Shown here in pieces: positions 19,263 to 31,500 of a DNA stretch of 64,000 nt (the first letter of the stretch is position 1; each line of letters begins with the position of its first letter). A program made the translations under genes and the position numbers. The DNA lies in contig OY754967.1 of NCBI GenBank assembly GCA_963576475.1, positions 22,407,914-22,471,913 of the forward strand, in the 5' to 3' direction. The stretch is from Molanna angustata. Its lineage: Eukaryota; Arthropoda; Insecta; Trichoptera; Molannidae. Under the pieces are notes generated by a model that had not been told where the DNA came from, ran no database searches, and was given only the letters and a program-made list of their open reading frames with translations.

Positions 19263-19681
19263 TATATGAAGTAAATAAATATTTTTTTTTAGATATTATT
19301 ATGCCTACTTTTTTGATTACCTTATGATTATTGCGACAAGCGAAAGCTTATTACATGATATATTGAGTTACCATAAGTTTTCTGTGAAAAGCGACAGAAA
19401 ACTGCATTGTTTCGTAGAGCAACACAAGACGGCAAGAGCGCCCCTGCACAAGTAATTATATGTAAGAATTGCAAAACAGCCAATCAAAATTGCAAAATAA
19501 CATTACATCATTCTATGCAATGAATGTCATTGATTCCATGTGATAATACTCAAGAGTGGTGTACCTAATATTTCTATTACTTTTGAAAAATAAACAAACA
19601 ATGTTTTTTTTATTTTGATGTTGTTTTATTGGTTATGGAAATGTTTAATTAAAAATCTATTTTCAATGATGACACATAATT

Positions 19682-19760
19682 GGCCTTCGTGGCTACAATA
19701 GTTAGACATCGGATCTCTGAGCACTATGTTTTTAACCTTGTGATATAGAAACAATGTATG
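19682..19760 (+). mobile_element. Worn SINE family A head
   Basis: 'ggccttcgtggctacaatag' and 'ttagacatcggatctctgag' are recognisable. The B box has decayed and the body is lost. Confidence 0.45.
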
Positions 19761-19764
19761 TACT

Positions 19765-21460
19765 AATTATACAATTACGTATTAATTTGATATTGTAATT
19801 ATAACAATAACAGGTTTGATAGATTTATATAGGTACACTTACCGTATATATTCTAAGTGGTCAACCGGAACCGTGTAAATTGGAGGCTGAATCGACTGTT
19901 TTATTATGGTAGTCCGCATCTAATGTCCAGTTGGAATCTAACTCGCGTATACGACAGGTTGTGTTCGTGGCATTTTTATATAAAATATCTTGGGAGTTAG
20001 TACATTTTAATAAATCAAAATGACTACAATCGGTGAGTACTTTTAATATCTGCAAATACCCGTATCAGTTTTATTATAACATTCCATATTTTCATAGTAA
20101 AAACGCCGCATAACGGATACGATAATTGGAAGCCGGTAGTTTGAAGTTTTGGAGATGTTTATAATGCGACGAATTCTGATGATGTAAATTATTTCGGTAA
20201 CAATATTTTTTAAAACTTTCACGTCTTATTTCATATTATTAAAAAAAAAAAATATACTGTATTTACTTTGTGGCTGTGATGATAACTGAGACTTGCAATT
20301 TGTTTTCGTTTTTCGTATAAATAATACATTGAAATTCTTGACGTGAGCTTTTAATACTTATAGATACCATCTCTTATTTGGAAGGTTGCCAATTAAAGGC
20401 GTGGTGTGGTGTGTCTATGTACTTCGTTGACTTGAATATCTAATACATACTTTATATTCTTCTTAAAATAAGTTCTAGTGATTTTATCACAAATACACTT
20501 GCAGTGATTTTTTTCGATGTTGATGGATGTTTTTAACGAGCAGGGCAATCTTTTTTATGCAAATATTTACAAAAAAATATCTAAGAATTTTTAGTATAAC
20601 GTTGCTAAATAATAACAAAATAATTAAAACAAATTTAATTCATAGTTTTTATGCACATTCACTCATATTGCTTAGTTTAATTAGTATACTTAGATAATAA
20701 TTCCATTGAATTTATAGTTCTATTGAGTCTACTTATCGATAGGTACTTCTTTTTATAGGTATTACATACACACAATAAAATCTTATATTGGTTAATAGAG
20801 TTATTGACATTTTTAAGGGGTGTTTTTGTGTTTTACATATATTATATTCTGGTTTTGTACAATGATATACACAAATTATTTATAAAGTAATATTATAATA
20901 ACATTTGGATGTAATTAAAATATGGCATTTTTTATTTGATATTGTTAATCATTGATGTTTCAGTCTGTGAATAGTTGGATCAAGTAAACGAAAAAAAAAC
21001 GGTCTTTTGTTTTCCACGAAAATGTTGCTTATTTTGATTCCAAAAATTTGTTTGATATTTTGTCTAATATTCCAATTAATTTCGTTACCTCCTTAGTTAT
21101 GACGAATCGTGTAATAATATGCATGTCAAAAGATTGGTAGGTACCTAACCGATATGTTTTGATTGATAACTTTTCGTATTAGGTAACTTTAGGAATGATA
21201 CAAGCAGGAAAAATCGATTTTACTAACATGTCTTGCGCGCTACGACATTTAAAAACTTTTATTTTCACAATGATTTTTTTTCATATTTTATCTACAACTT
21301 ACATATATTATTATAATATCACGTTCCTTTAAATAGAGCAACTATAAAGGAATTGTTTTAATTGACTTTACTCGTCGTCTTGTTTTCGTACAAACATGGC
21401 TTCAAGATTATTTTCTGATGAATAAATTATGTATATACTATACCAGCGTTTGCTTTACAT
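19765..21460. other. Intergenic AT-rich DNA, nothing recognised
   Basis: 1.7 kb with no supported gene. Short ORFs have no motif. No inverted or dispersed repeat was recognised within the window. Confidence 0.5.
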
Positions 21461-21463
21461 ACC

Positions 21464-21658
21464 AGGGGAGGGAGGGCAAGTCTGGTCAACCGGCGAAAAC
21501 AAAACCCTCATGATTACCCATATCATGGATATAATTATTATATGGAGTTCTATACTATCTTAAGATGTTATAGATCTCCATATGGTAATTATACCTATTC
21601 ATGATATGGGTAATCACGAGGGTTTTGATTTCGCCGATTGTCCAGACTTGCCCCCCCT
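21464..21658. mobile_element. Palindromic MITE family 3, best copy
   Basis: About 195 bp. The ends are inverted copies: 'gggagggcaagtctggtcaa' on the left and 'ccagacttgccccccctga' on the right. Inner arms 'aaaccctcatgattaccca' and 'gggtaatcacgagggtttt' pair around a short AT-rich loop. Non-coding. Related copies: 14690-15435 and 13272-13312; a stub near 54000 has 'gggcagcaagtctggt'. Confidence 0.75.
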
Positions 21659-21659
21659 G

Positions 21660-22595
21660 AATTGATAATTATTACCACCATGTATATAACAGACATTGTA
21701 ATATTTTGATAATAAACACATAATCATTATTTTGTGGTATTTAATGCTGTGTTAAAGTGCAGATTTTAAATACAGAAATAAACTTTTCTATTTTCATAAT
21801 AAATTGGTATAATATGATATCTCGTGTTTATCGAAGTCAACGATTTTGACAAAATATGATTGAAATTAGTTTAAGTATGTATGCATGCTTTTCATTGATA
21901 AATTCTTGGTTTGTGAATTCATTATATTTAATCGAATATTTTTATTATTGCATATGCGCAAACATTGGATTTTTGTCAGTTTTTCTAACATTTAAAACCC
22001 TTTCAAATGGGTATATAGTCTTATCAAAAGATTATATAAATTATAATTTAGAATATTTAGTAGAAAACTTTGTTTATTTTAAAATATTTAAAAAATAATC
22101 GATACAATTTAAGAAATATAATGTGTTATAATCGTATGTAGATAATCTACTACTTTGTGGTACTCGTGTTTTGTGGCTATGTTGAACCATTTTATTAACG
22201 AATGCAATCATTCAAGATTTTTCTTCGGTGAAACGGTAATTATTTCATGGCGCGATGAGTACATTCAACAATTAACACAAAAATATAATTGCATTTAAAG
22301 TTATAATATTAATACTAAAATAATCAGTCTACCACCTCTATGTATTTGAATTTGCATTTTTCAGTAAATACTCAGTAGATATTTTTTGAGAGTAATTTAT
22401 TATTGTGCACAGTGTACAAATTGTACCTATTGACAAAGATGTTAACTAGAAGATGCGCAAAAAGCCATTTGGTATAAATATACGCCGTGTTAATTTAAAT
22501 TATTATCTATGTTAGTACTTACCTACCTGACTACGCTAAGGTGAACTATTTCACCAAAATAACAAACCGAATCTTTATCAACAGTAAAATAGTAA
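21660..22595. other. Intergenic AT-rich DNA, nothing recognised
   Basis: The 80-codon ORF at 21856-22098 has no recognisable motif and AT-driven composition. It is not called. Confidence 0.5.
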
Positions 22596-22742
22596 AGCTA
22601 ATGCGGTTAGCGCGCTGGGTTTGTAATCCAGTGGTCGCGAATTCGAATCCTATAACACAAGCATTATTTATGCTTAATTTAGGGAATGGATGATGATTTA
22701 TGTATGTGTATTTGTTTCAAGGACAAATTTATTCTTATTAAA
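22596..22742 (+). mobile_element. tRNA-derived SINE, family B
   Basis: Head 'ctaatgcggttagcgcgctg' and 'ccagtggtcgcgaattcgaa'; the body 'cacaagcattatttatgctt' is shorter than in the copy at 46771 because the 'gaccgatttcgttcac' block is deleted. Confidence 0.7.
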
Positions 22743-22915
22743 AAAAGTAAAAATTTGCATTTATCGAAATTAACGTTTTTTTTTAATCAAAAAACAAACA
22801 TATTTATTATAAAAAAAACAATAACAGGTTTAGAAATTACAACATCAATAAAAAATGATTACAAACACTTGCAGATTTATAAAATGAAACATTTAGAAGG
22901 ATTTAAATAATACAA

Positions 22916-22916
22916 G

Positions 22917-22947
<31 letters not shown>
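22916..22947. repeat. (GA)n microsatellite
   Basis: About 14 GA repeats directly before the hAT-like element. Confidence 0.9.
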
Positions 22948-22954
22948 TAAGGGT

Positions 22955-23329
22955 TAGTGATGAGCAAATGAAAGACCGGGATGGTCTTGGTCTTGCATAC
23001 TCGTATGAGTCTTGGTCTTGCATACCCCGTCTTGGTCTTGGTCTTGCAGGTCTTAAAAATTTTACAAAAATATATTTTTTATTTTCTGCTAAGAAAAAGT
23101 AATTACAATAACGTACCTATGATAAAAAAAAACACCAATTCACAGTATAATGTTGATAGTACGTAGTCAATTGATTACTTTTTTTATAAAAAAAAGGTTT
23201 GAAAATTTTTGAGAGACCGCGATACTCTTAGTTTTGGTCTTGCAGCGACACATGCGGTCTTAGTTTTGCGAGTCTCGCAAGACCTAAACCATGACCCTGC
23301 GAAATTTGCAAGATTTTTGCTCATCACTA
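22955..23329. mobile_element. hAT-like MITE with internal 'gtcttg' repeats
   Basis: 14-bp perfect terminal inverted repeats, 'tagtgatgagcaaa' on the left and 'tttgctcatcacta' on the right, resemble hAT termini. The flanking octamers 'gtaagggt' and 'ggaaggat' match at 6 of 8 positions, compatible with a decayed 8-bp target duplication. The interior contains many copies of 'ggtcttg', 'agaccg' and 'cttgca', and an AT-rich centre. The 61-codon ORF inside is an artefact of this repeat. Confidence 0.65.
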
Positions 23330-23667
23330 GGAAGGATTCAAAGAACTACAATTGGTACGATGATTTCTATTGTGAATAGTTATATAATTTTGTGTACAAG
23401 AAGATGGTATAATAGAAATATGAACGAAGCTAAGAATAGTGCAGTTTGTCATTCTGTTGAATAATTTATGATATTGCGTCTCTAAATTAGGTTAGAATAA
23501 ATTAAAAAGTCATTTATTTGTATAAGTCATCGCTATTTATATTGCATATTATCTACTGTAGGTACTATACTAATTTGATATTAATATTTATTTGTATAGT
23601 ATTATGCGATAAATCAAGTATTTCTATATAACTATTTAATGGTTTTGGAACGATGCCAGTGACAGTA

Positions 23668-24050
23668 CAAGAGTATAGTAGGCTAAAATGTAAATTTTGA
23701 AAATCTCTTCCCCAGTACCCTCAAAAGATACGACTTGAAATAAAGAACAGTATATTTTTACATCTTCATTTTATACCGTGAGTTTTTTTTTTCAAATATG
23801 AATTTGTTTAATACTTTTCGAGTAAAATTTGTTTTATTAGAACCTATTCTTAATTTTTTTATTGTAAATTACAAAAAAAATATACGGCCTATGAAGTAGA
23901 TTTTTATACATCAATGGAAAGAGAATACGAAAAACTACCGACTGAGTTTACTATTATTTTAATATTTAAATTACTATTCTTGCTATTAAAAAAAACACTT
24001 TCATTTTTACCTTTTCTTCACGAAAAAATATTGTATATCACACATTTGGT
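23668..24050 (+). repeat. Dispersed repeat family 7, copy 2
   Basis: Matches 55757-56075 on the same strand and 17535-17876 inverted. It starts around 'agtataggctaaa'-like sequence with 'cttccccagtaccctcaaaa'. It contains 'aataaagaacagtatatt' and 'gaatttgtttaatacttttc'. Confidence 0.6.
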
Positions 24051-24351
24051 GCCCTTTTGCATAAGTTTTGTTAGGGCCCCCCAAAGATTTTTTATATATA
24101 TATAACTACATATATACAAAAAAATATTCTCAAAAATAAGAACAAAATACATGTAATATTTAAAACAATCTCACATAATATAAAATTATGCTTTCTTACT
24201 TTAATATTTCCCAAATCACTAATAACATTTTCAAGTTCAATTTTCAACACTTGTTTAAATTGTGTAGATTTTGTTTTAACTGCGGTATTTTTATATTTAA
24301 AATAATAACGTGTTTAGAGATCTAGACTCTCATGCTTTGCATGACCCTGGT

Positions 24352-24515
24352 TATAGGTAGATTCGCCACTGGTTCAGTCGAGAGAAGCAAGATTTTCGTG
24401 AGAAATGATTTTATATTAATTTCTCCTCTGCTGGGAATCGACCCTAGAGCTCCAGCATATAAGCCAAACGTCTTATAAATAAGGTATATGTGTAATATGC
24501 CATAGCGGCCGACAA
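24352..24515 (-). mobile_element. tRNA-derived SINE family C, diverged copy
   Basis: On the minus strand: 'gtcggccgctatggcatatt' head, B-box-like 'ctctagggtcgattccc', then 'aatttctcacgaaaatctt' and 'gaaccagtggcgaat'. Well worn. Confidence 0.6.
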
Positions 24516-24974
24516 TTTTACGAGAATGTTGGATTCATTTAATTCTATATTTAAAACGGTGACATTTTTAATGTTTTTTCATCGATTTTTTTTTATTTTT
24601 TGTATAATATTTTTTTTTTTGATTTCTTGTATTTGGAGGTTATCATATACCTTTGTTTTAAGAGGTAATTAATATGAAAATGCATGATGTATATGGTATG
24701 TAGTAAGAGAAAGGTTGACGTAGGCGTGTAATAATGTGCCGTGATTCAGCTCGGGTTAGTTAGTTAGTTTGGTAAAGTAGTTGGTGTGGGGGTCCATGAA
24801 GTCAGTCGCATAACAGTCGATGATGTCATGGCAGGTCAGACCAGCCATATACAGGGCCGGATCTACAGTTTTCGGTGCCTGGCCTAGGTACTTCATTTGA
24901 AGTTTTTTTTAAATGAACATATTCTATTAGTATACAAGGCTGATAAGAGTGGAACGAGAAGTAGATAAAGGTGA

Positions 24975-25140
24975 CCAAGAAAAAGTTAGTACTGTCACGT
25001 AAATGGGATCTTGAAGTGTGATGGATAACCAAGAAGTAAGAATAATAGAAAAGCGTGTATGAGAAGATGCAATGATGTATGTATGTCTAGAGTGAGGAAT
25101 TTGGCGTTCGATTCTCTCTCCCTACCTCAAATAAAAATTT
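24975..25140 (+). repeat. LINE 3'-tail-like fragment
   Basis: 'ggaatttggcgttcgattct' and 'ctctccctacc' match the tail of the degenerate RTE-like LINE at about 2645-2680. Upstream text 'agaatagaaaagcgtgtatg' is repeat-like but not translatable. Confidence 0.4.
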
Positions 25141-25734
25141 GCGTGATGGTAGGTATGTTATGGTTGTATTTATTTTATTTTATTGTATTAATGTAAAAAC
25201 AAACAGGCATGTAATATTCTACAACATATTCTAGCATCGAATTTAATCAAGATATTTGTTAAAAATATTATATTTGTTTGTTAACACTTACATTGCCAAA
25301 CGGCAATTTCTTCTAGCCAATAAATTTGTCTTCTTTTTCGGTTATTCTTTCAAAGTACTTTGCATGTCACCAAACATTATATACTACAAAATAATCCATA
25401 TTACAAATTGACAATAACCATTTCCATATATTAGGCGCCCCATATATCTTGACCCCTTGCACAACTGCACCATTTGAACCTATGGTGGGTCTACTCCTGT
25501 ACTTACGCGATATGAATATATGTACTATTGAGCCGACTATATAATATGTACATATTTATGTATGTATGTATGTACCTACTCTTCTTCAGACACTTGCAAC
25601 ATGTGGTCCGCATCTTAATTTATGTAATTAAATTAATATATTCATTAGACGAATACTGTTAGACTTGCTCTGCTGTAAATCTCGATACACATGGACAAAT
25701 CATAACATGCCAACACCATGTACTAAAAAAAGTT

Positions 25735-25940
25735 AAAAAAAAACGGCGCTACAGTCCGGTGTGGGCCTTGGTCTCCTCAAGAAACTGCCTCCATCCCGCT
25801 CTGTCGACAGCTAGTCTCCTCTAATTTGTCTGTCCGATCGCTCTTATATCTCCCTCGATGTCGTCCAGCCATCTCGTCCTAGGTCTCCCTATGCTTCTTC
25901 TTACTTCAGGACAGATGTCTAATACTTTCTTACTAAAAAA
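25735..25940 (-). pseudogene. LINE ORF2 3'-end fragment
   Basis: Minus-strand translation gives 'RRSIGRPRTRWLDDIEGDIR', a stop, then 'RRLAVDRAGWRQFLEE' and 'THTGL'-like text. This is the conserved C-terminus (GRP..RW.DDI / A.DR..W) of RTE-like LINE proteins. Only about 200 bp survive. It abuts a family-2 TIR element at 25970. Confidence 0.75.
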
Positions 25941-25969
25941 AGTACTTATTAAAATTAATTCAATGTTAA

Positions 25970-26475
25970 TATTTTTTATAGCAAATTGAATTATCTATCT
26001 GTTGAAATATAGGCAGTTAAACACATAAATTAATCATAAAAAATGTTTATCTTAATAAAACAAATAATATGAGATATTGTATTTTTCTATATTTATACTA
26101 ATTTTCATCGTTTTAGCTTTTATGGTTTTTGAGATATATGGAAAAATAAAGTTAACATTCAAAAGTTGATAACCCCTGATTGAAAAAAATTCAAAATATC
26201 TTAGTATAAAAGTTTTATAGGCCTGTGCATTGAGCGGATCAGATGTTATAAAGGGACACACACACAGACATACAGACACACTAATTTTTAGTAAATCCAT
26301 GTAATATATATATGCTGCGAAACCTCTAAGTTGGTGTTTTTTTGACTTCAAAGGTGTACCACCGTGAACACCGTGAAAAATATAGACCCTGCATACAAAT
26401 CTCGCGTATCTTGGCTTGATACTTTGTCGATATGTTAATAAATTCTCTTGAACAAATCGACAGTTGGATTATATT
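25970..26475 (+). mobile_element. TIR DNA transposon, family 2 copy C (3' half)
   Basis: Shares 'gaaatataggcagttaaac', 'gcttttatggtttttgagat' and 'aaaagttgataacccctga' with copy A, plus the 'gagcggat' and 'gggacacacacaca' block with copies B and D. It ends near 'aaatcgacagttggatt'. The left half is missing. Confidence 0.65.
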
Positions 26476-26539
26476 ATTGTTCTATGTACGAATAGCTTGT
26501 GAAATTGTTATATACCTATTGTAAATGACAATAATTTTT

Positions 26540-26630
26540 TTGAAACTGAAAGCGCCCTTGAGGTGACCACGGTTGTCACTAAACGGCGCTTTATAAATTG
26601 TCCTTATTATTATTATTATTATTATTATTG
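26540..26630 (+). repeat. LINE-like 3' end with (ATT)n tail
   Basis: A compact GC-richer block ('gcgcccttgaggtgaccacg', 'gttgtcactaaacggcgctt') runs straight into eight ATT units. A short 3' UTR followed by a simple-repeat tail is typical of some LINE 3' termini. No coding part is left. Confidence 0.45.
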
Positions 26631-26631
26631 A

Positions 26632-27320
26632 ATGCATTTTCAAATACTTTAGACCTACAAATAATCTATGAAAGAAAATTTTTAAATATAACTAATGTAA
26701 TTTTTACTGTGAGGAAATACTTTGTATTATTTTACGCATTTGTTTGAGTGAAAAAATAAAAGCCTTGTAATAATGACAGAGATATTTAATATTGTTATTA
26801 AAATTGACGAAAGTTCTTAAATATGTATAAAAATGAATGGTAGGTATTATGGTTGTTAATGCCGACAAATATTAAGATAATTACGTGATAACAGTAGGTA
26901 GGTATACATAATATTAGTCTATGATGAGCTATGATAGAATGTTTCTTATATATGTAAATGTGATCAAAATAATGTAAATACTTCTCTTGTTTTTAAATTA
27001 CATATCATTTTATTTCTTATTTTGAGAGACATCGTTTATAGGAAAATCGATTCTTTCGGCGCTCACCGAAAACATTCACGGGAGAAGGTCAAGGTTAAAA
27101 ATAACGCGGACTGTGAAATTCCGATTGATATAAGTAAATATAAATATATTATAAGCATATTTTGTGACAAATGTACACATTGGTAGCCATATTTATTTGT
27201 TAAACATGTTGTCACGTCAAATTCCATATGAAAGAGTGAGTTGGGTATTTATTTTAGGTATTATAGATTGCTTATCATTCTATTGCATTTTTTATATAAA
27301 ATTCATCTAATAACAATTTG
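26632..27320. other. Intergenic AT-rich DNA, nothing recognised
   Basis: A brief GC-richer patch at 27050-27120 ('tttcggcgctcaccgaaaac') has no coding or repeat match in the window. Confidence 0.45.
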
Positions 27321-27324
27321 CCAT

Positions 27325-27452
27325 GGTTCGGAGACTTATAGACTTACACAGACCGAAAAAAAAATGAAAATAATGGTCTCACTAGGATCAAACCCGGGAT
27401 CTTTAAGCTCAGAAGAAAGATATCTAACTAACGAAGCCGCAAAAGCTGACTT
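27325..27452 (-). mobile_element. Worn tRNA-derived SINE, family A
   Basis: Minus strand: 'cggcttcgttagttagatat' head, 'gatcccgggtttgatcctag' B box, then 'tgagaccatt'. The 75-codon plus-strand ORF here is a shadow. Confidence 0.55.
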
Positions 27453-27599
27453 ATACATCGATGGCTAACTGGGCATATATTGTATGTCCACTTTTTGGTG
27501 AAATTGAGTTACGATACACATTTTGTAAGGCTCGACTTTATCTTTGATCTGTGAAAAATATAGTACCTATGTCCTTATGTAATAAAGCAAAAGATATAG

Positions 27600-27773
27600 T
27601 AATAATAATAATAATGAACACTTCCTTGCACCCTGCGCAAGTGGCGAGTTTATTGACGTATTATGACAATTTCTTCCAACTAACCAGTGTTTCCAGCCCA
27701 GAGAAGCAATATTTGCGTGAGAAATGAATTAAAATAAATTTCTCCTCTCGTCTCGTCTTTTATAGTCAATTTA
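27600..27773 (-). mobile_element. tRNA-derived SINE family C, 3' part
   Basis: Minus strand: 'ctcacgcaaatattgcttct', 'ctgggctggaaacactggtt', 'actcgccacttgcgcagggt' and 'gcaaggaagtgttca', then an (ATT)n tail. The tRNA head is missing. Confidence 0.7.
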
Positions 27774-27774
27774 A

Positions 27775-28570
27775 AAATGAATATTATAAGCAAATGTACC
27801 TATCAGCATTGTGAACATTCATGTCGAGTTTTCTTAAAACTATCAATAATGGACATACAATATTGGTCTTACTTACTATTTGCAATTTGTGTTTAAGCTG
27901 ATACTTACACAGTTTTTTGTATGGCCGAAACTGACTTAACGTTGGATTAAACTCGTATTATAAATAGTAAGTAAGGCCCTATATGTCCTGTTAGCCATAG
28001 ACATATTATATTAAAATCGTAAAATATAATCTATTATCTATGTATGTATTGTTTAATAAGATCATGATTGTATCCAATGCAAGATACTATCATTCAACTA
28101 GGCACATGATGCACCTAATTTTACAACTTCTTCAAATCTGCACAAGTTTGGTTTGATAATATTGTGTTATAAAATAGGTATTTTTATTTTATTTATTTTT
28201 TTCTTAATAAGGGAAAGTGTTGAAGTACTTATCTAAGTATTTATTAAGAAAAAGAAGATATTAACTATGTTTTCTTAAAGTGTTCCATATTTAAAAGAAG
28301 ATAGAGTTGTCGTGTTAAATAAAATATATAGGTACTATGCAAAAAGAAGTATTCAAATCTCCATCAAAATTGTAGGAACTTTTTTTTATTTTAAAATATA
28401 CCTAATTGATATTTATTGCCTATATTTTCCTTTCACATTCTCATCTTCATGCCTTTGCTTCTCTAATTTTGCGAGATGGTACATCATCACACCTTTACTG
28501 TGAAAAACGAAAAGGTAATTTCTGATATTTAAAAAAAAATTCTGATGGAAGTTGTATTTTTTTGGTTTCA
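27775..28570. other. Upstream/intronic DNA of FAMeT gene, first exon not found
   Basis: The first coding exon of the FAMeT gene should lie upstream, and must end with one base of a split codon. None could be recognised here because family N-termini before the first domain are very short. The acceptor 'ttttggtttcag' closes this stretch. Confidence 0.4.
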
Positions 28571-28571
28571 G

Positions 28572-31500
28572 ATGTAGCCACCGAGGACAACCTCCAATAC
28601 ACCTTCTACCCCGTCTCAGCTGGCTCCGTTACCTTCAAGGTCAGAGCAGCTAATGATGCCCACGTTGCTCTTACATCAGGACCAACAGAGACGACTCCGA
28701 TGATTGAGGTAAAATTAATTATGTTCTATATCAGTTTATTTCAAAATTCCTGTATGTTTCGCCTTGTGAAGGTCTTTGTAAATCAATAATGTCTATGTGA
28801 ACATCTTCTTGACCGTCGTTTATGTATATAGCATATGTATTTCTCCAGTCAGTACCTACCTATTTCCATCTTGTCCCCAAGTCATTAAAGCGCGTTGAAA
28901 TATCACACTTTTGTGCGATAACATTTTTATTCCTCACTATTCCAAGTTTAAGCATTTTTTAAGTTCATTTTTTTATTGCAGATTATCATTTTTTTTAAAT
29001 GAATATGTCCTTGATAAACAAGTACATATACATCTTCCTACACTCAGAATTTACAGGTCTTGAAACGGAATAATATGCAGATATGTATAATTTAAAGAAT
29101 AACTTCCAGCAACATATTATTATATAAAGCCGCTGTAAAAACTGAAAGATAAAAATAATATAAACGATTGTACCTATAGTGAAATAAAAATATCAATCTG
29201 TATTCCTTTCAAAGAATTTATAATTATCTTGGCGATCACTAACTTCAATTTTAATGTTGCGTGTAAAAATCTCGCTTTTCTTACCGAGAACTAAAATAGA
29301 TTAGAGAGTTCAGCGATCTCATTTTTTTAGTCAAAATTTTCAACACCAGGAAATGATTTAATGAAAACATTCCTCAAGTATTTGGATACACGTGAAAATG
29401 TCAACTCATTTATAAAACAAATAAACTATTATCATATATACCGAATCTAAGACTATTATTTAAATTTTAATTAATTTCACATGTATTTCCGTACCTACTG
29501 GAATTTTGCAATCGATTTTGACTAACTTCCCGACCAGTTAGAGCTCTGAAACTTTCAGAAATTGTGAATTCCCGATGACAATGGACGTTAAAAATGTTTC
29601 CAGCTTGATTCATTTGATATTTTGATTAATTATAAATTGAACAATATTGTATTTACTTTCACTGCTGTATAATATGATTAATCGCTCTAATTCACCACAT
29701 TTTTTTTTAAGAAAAATGTTATTTTCGTTTCAAATCATATAGTCTACCTCTTCGATCAATTGATCGTACCACACTAGATATTCCCATTCATTCTGCTGAA
29801 TTTCTCAGTTTCTTTTGTGATGATATTGCGACGTCTCAATCGATTATTTTTTTTTTAAAAAAGACTAAAGCTGTTATGGCTGTCTAATAACTCTTAATTG
29901 ATACTCCTTCCCCATTCTCTCTCACATCGCATGGCACAACCTCTATATCCTCCCTCCTTTCTTTGTTGCTGTGATTTTAAATTTAGTAATGTTACGTGTT
30001 TATCTTTTTGTTTGTTATAAATTTAATGAGCCTACTTCTATACTTCTATTTGTGTATAGAAGTAGGCTCATTTGTGTATAGAAGTAGGCAAATTTTATTT
30101 CGTATCCGAAATTTAATCAGTACCTACCCTGATTACTTCCAATCAATGAATGATGATGGAAAAAATATTCCAATCAATAATGGACTCACTATTATTTAAT
30201 TTATTGCCTATTTTTATACAAAATGAAACCAGCACATTTAAATATATATGTACTTATTTAAATTAACATTTTAAATCGATTAAAAAAAATCGATTTTTTT
30301 AGGTTAAATAATCGATTATACGGTTTTCGATCTCAGATCGCTATCCCTTAGGTATATATAAGCTAAATCAACATAGATAAGACCGTTACCGGGCGAAACT
30401 GTCGTCCTTTGGAAAAAACCATAATTCGTCCTTTTCCTCGTGACTGAGGATAGCGGCTGTAGTCTGTCGCCACACGTATGGCCCGCCTCCATGCCAATCT
30501 ATTTTGGGCTGAACGCAGAGCACCAGTCACCGAAGACTCCATTGTGGACTTAACCAAATCGCTCCATCTGGTCGGTGAGCGACCACGAGATCTCCGTCCC
30601 TCCACGCTGCCCATCACAACAAGCTTCTCGAGGCAGTCTGGTTCCCTTCTGGCAATGTGTCGAAAGAATTGAAGGATACGTCTGTAACATATCGTCGACA
30701 GACGATCCTCGATCCTTAGCTCGTCTAGAATTGACACGTTGGTTCTTCTGGCTGTCCATGGGATGCGCAACATACGCCTCCAGCACCACATTTCGAAAGC
30801 ATCGATCCTCTTTCGCTCTGACTCCCTAAGTGTCCATGTTTCCACACCATACAGGAACATCGGGAATATCAGAGCCCTGATGAGTCTAGCCTTCGTGTTT
30901 TTCGTGATGGTCCTGTCCTTTCATACTCTGGTGAGCTTTCCCAGTGTTCCCTTTGCCATGGAAATTTGGAAAAAAAAACTGGGTGCCTAATTGTCTACGT
31001 GTCAATTTAGCGATGGAAAAGAAAAGAAAACTGTCATTTTCATATATTGAGTTTTCTTTTCTTTACTTTTCCATCACAAAATAGACACGTAGACTAGGCA
31101 GTTTGATTTTTATCACAAAGCCTAGTTTAGGGTTAAGATTACACTACAACACAGGTAATAGATACATGATTTTCCTTTTTTGTCTCACAATATTTGACAC
31201 GAAACATGCTAATTTATGAAAATTATACGAAATATTTATGTGCCACATAAAATTTGTCATTCAAATAACTAATGAGGTTCATAAAACAAAATGGTGTAAC
31301 TTCGTAAGATATTATAGGTAAGTTTTTTCAACAAAAACACCGATGAAGTTCTAAAACTATTTTATGTCTCGTATTTCGCGTGTGTATTAGGTACATATTA
31401 GAGTTTTATTAAGGTTAAATGTTATATATTTCTTTTATTTTTTAGTCATTTTCATATTTGACATTTCTTCATTTGTATTTTTTATAGATGTTACATATAA

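Noticed and set aside
22981..23166. 61-codon ORF
   Set aside because: It lies inside the hAT-like MITE and is formed by its 'gtcttg' repeats.
24840..25500. Larger MITE framed by 'gggccggatctacag' and 'ggtgggtctactcctg'
   Set aside because: The two ends are only loosely similar as inverted repeats and the interior matches nothing else here, so a boundary cannot be supported.
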